From Bacillota bacterium (lineage in GTDB: Bacteria; Eremiobacterota; SpSt-956; JAKJGF01): a stretch of 25,161 nt of DNA. The DNA is taken from NCBI GenBank assembly GCA_029555925.1, contig JAKPQU010000243.1:1-25161 (forward strand), given 5' to 3'. This document shows, in pieces, positions 23,857 through 25,161 of the stretch. Below the pieces are notes generated by a model that saw nothing but the letters and a program-made list of their open reading frames with translations, had not been told where the DNA came from and made no database searches. The position numbers and the translations under genes are program-made. The stretch's first letter is position 1, and every line of letters starts with the position of its first letter.

Positions 23857-24221
23857 TTATTTATCCCTCTTGAAATCTGTAAAATGTGAGAGATTTCCTG
23901 AAAACTCACTATTTTACATAAAATATAACAGATTTTGAAATTCTTTATATTTTAACATAATATTATTTATAAATACAAGTACGAAGATTTTATAGAGGGA
24001 TTAAGTGAGATATATAGAATTTTTTTGATATTATATAATAGTATATTTCATAAGTTATTTGAATTTAATTAGAGTGAAAAGTGAATGGTGAGCCGTGAAA
24101 AGTGAAGAGTGAAAAGTGAATTTTACGCGTCACGCGTTACGCGTCACGCGTCACGAGAGCATATATGTATTATTTATGCTTAACTCAGTACTTATAAATA
24201 TTATTAAGAGAGGAAGATTTT
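23857..24221. other. Intergenic region between the divergent PASTA kinase and the 24222 gene
   Basis: A 365-base gap without a gene. The first 215 bases are very AT-rich, as expected for divergent promoters. A weak minus-strand candidate is TTTCAA at about 23940 with TAAAAT at 23916-23911. The rest holds the 12-unit heptad array (24074-24157). I see no RNA gene. Confidence 0.4.
24074..24157. repeat. 12-unit heptanucleotide array with class switch
   Basis: GTGAAAA, GTGAATG, GTGAGCC, GTGAAAA, GTGAAGA, GTGAAAA and GTGAATT are followed directly by TTACGCG, TCACGCG, TTACGCG, TCACGCG and TCACGAG, all in register. The first seven carry the GTGA core on the plus strand. The last five are the complement of the GCGTRAY class. 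This array is not at a gene 3' end; it lies upstream of the 24222 gene. Confidence 0.85.
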
Positions 24222-24479
24222 ATGGTTAAAAACTTTTCCTGCAGGGAAGACTTCAAATCTGCTCTTATCTTAATGGTTCGCCTGGCCTGTGAGAAGATTA
24301 TAGATGAACATATGAAATTTTATTCTTCTCCGGACATAGCGGAATACCTTTACTGGGAAAAAGAATAGTATCTTCTATGCTGAGAGCCGGAGGTTTTAAT
24401 CTTTATGATTATGGAACTACGTCCTCTTTCAGAAGCCGTGAAAAAATGGGGTACCTATCCTCTTGAATGGATTGAATAA
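24222..24479 (+). pseudogene. Decayed gene, possibly a corrinoid (B12)-binding protein remnant
   Basis: ATG 24222, with GAGAGGAAG upstream, opens a frame reading VKNFSCREDFKSALILMVR and stops at TAG 24366-24368. A shifted frame continues as IPLLGKRIVSSMLRAGGFN then LYDYG, which resembles the GKNIVxxMLRxxGFEVxDLG segment of B12-binding domains. The first frame then resumes as MELRPLSEAVKKWGTYPLE and ends at TAA 24477-24479, overlapping the next ATG. All three pieces look coding. A complete B12-binding domain would be longer, so internal sequence seems lost as well as frames shifted. DUF1638-type genes often accompany corrinoid methyltransferase genes, which fits the neighbour. The identification is tentative. 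Confidence 0.4.
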
Positions 24480-25161
24480 TGATGGATATCCTTTATATGA
24501 TGGTGTGCAGCCATTTTACAAAAGAATTTTCCAGAGTGCTGTCAGGCTTTAACGATGTAAAGGTTATACCTTATATCGCAGACTGCCTCAGACCTGCTTC
24601 TCTCGCCGGTTCTGTTGCATCTCTATGTGACGATCTTTTATTAAAATCTTCCGGAACCGGTTCAATCTATGTAATTGAAGGAGGTTGTTTACATCACACG
24701 GCCAGTTTACCTGAAAAGAATGTAAGAATCTGTCACTTTGACCGGTGTTTTTATTTGCTTGCAGACAGGGCGATTATTGATGATTATATAAAGAAAAGAT
24801 ATTACCTGATAAGCCCCGGATGGCTGATTGACTGGCAATCTCATCTGGAACATATGGGATTTAATAAAAAAGGGGCAGAAGAATTTTTTCATGAATCGAT
24901 AGAAAAACTGGTTCTTTTTGATACAGGTGTCAGTGAGAAGAGCAGCCTTAACATGAAAGACCTTTCTGATTATCTTTCTCTGCCTTTTGAAATTTTCCCT
25001 GCAGGTCTTGACCATCTGGAATTAATAGTAATGAAATTGGTATATGAGTGGCGTGATGAAAAGGGAAAAAAAATATTATCACATATGAACCGTAAAATGG
25101 CTGATTATGCCGTAATGATGGATCTTACCGGTAATCTTGTGAGAGAGGTAAGAGAAGATTA
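24479..25161 (+). CDS. DUF1638-like protein, 3' end beyond the window
   Basis: The frame is open from ATG 24479 (or 24482) to the window end, 227 codons so far. It starts MMDILYMMVCSHFTKEFSRV and includes VIEGGCLHHT, YYLISPGWLIDW, EKLVLFDTGV and FEIFPAGLDHLELIV. These resemble the DUF1638 family, whose members have conserved Cys/His and lie near corrinoid methyltransferases or are fused to signalling domains. After the DUF1638-like part the sequence becomes NRKMADYAVMMDLTGNLVRE, reminiscent of the linker into a sensor or kinase module, so the whole protein may be a fused signal-transduction protein. The C-terminal type cannot be seen. Its ATG overlaps the stop of the decayed gene upstream. 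Confidence 0.6.
   Translation, partial: MMDILYMMVCSHFTKEFSRVLSGFNDVKVIPYIADCLRPASLAGSVASLCDDLLLKSSGTGSIYVIEGGCLHHTASLPEKNVRICHFDRCFYLLADRAIIDDYIKKRYYLISPGWLIDWQSHLEHMGFNKKGAEEFFHESIEKLVLFDTGVSEKSSLNMKDLSDYLSLPFEIFPAGLDHLELIVMKLVYEWRDEKGKKILSHMNRKMADYAVMMDLTGNLVREVRED

Noticed and set aside
24707..25015. Minus-strand ORF of 102 codons at the right end
   Set aside because: It lies wholly opposite the DUF1638-like frame, which has family-like motifs and remains open. The minus-strand product has no recognisable features.

Overview
The window is 25 kb of AT-rich, tightly packed bacterial chromosome. It combines a uroporphyrinogen-III methyltransferase/synthase fusion, RecQ with an HTH_40-type tail, SbcCD, two Hanks-type Ser/Thr kinases (one with TPR-like repeats, one with six PASTA repeats), a PP2C phosphatase, a DUF1638-like protein and an IscB element. 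This suggests an anaerobic, low-GC environmental lineage. I cannot assign a phylum, and no rRNA or other phylogenetic marker is present.

Layout. 1-3044 (+): an NT5C-like 5'-nucleotidase, a small frameshifted gene, a divergent GalU-like nucleotidyltransferase that overlaps it, and an exported protein preceded by a possible structured leader. 3136-3606 (-): an unrecognised small protein with its own terminator. 3765-11688 (-): a probable operon read as HTH protein, TPR Ser/Thr kinase, PP2C phosphatase, SbcD, SbcC. 11890-14691 (-): two small membrane proteins separated by an inserted IS200/IS605-type element with an intact Y1 transposase, a frameshifted iscB and a structured region that looks like its omega RNA. 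14803-17556 (-): a 917-residue PHP-like protein with a hydrophobic C-terminal half. 17710-19890 (+): recQ, convergent with cobA-hemD (19930-21447, -). 21601-23856 (-): the PASTA kinase. 24222-25161 (+): a decayed gene followed by a DUF1638-like gene that runs off the window.

The most unusual feature is a dispersed set of heptanucleotide arrays. Perfectly phased 7-base units with a GTRA or GTTA core (and the complement) fill gene junctions at about 3742, 6820, 8226, 11293, 19885, 21473 and 24074. Several arrays switch orientation midway and so form inverted structures. In five genes the stop codon lies inside an array, and in sbcC and cobA-hemD the last residues are also array-encoded. Because 7 is not a multiple of 3, a TGA- or TAA-containing heptad array places stops in every frame.

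The kinase, phosphatase, HTH protein and SbcCD are linked, which suggests a phosphorylation-controlled module tied to DNA-end processing. That is inference from gene order only.
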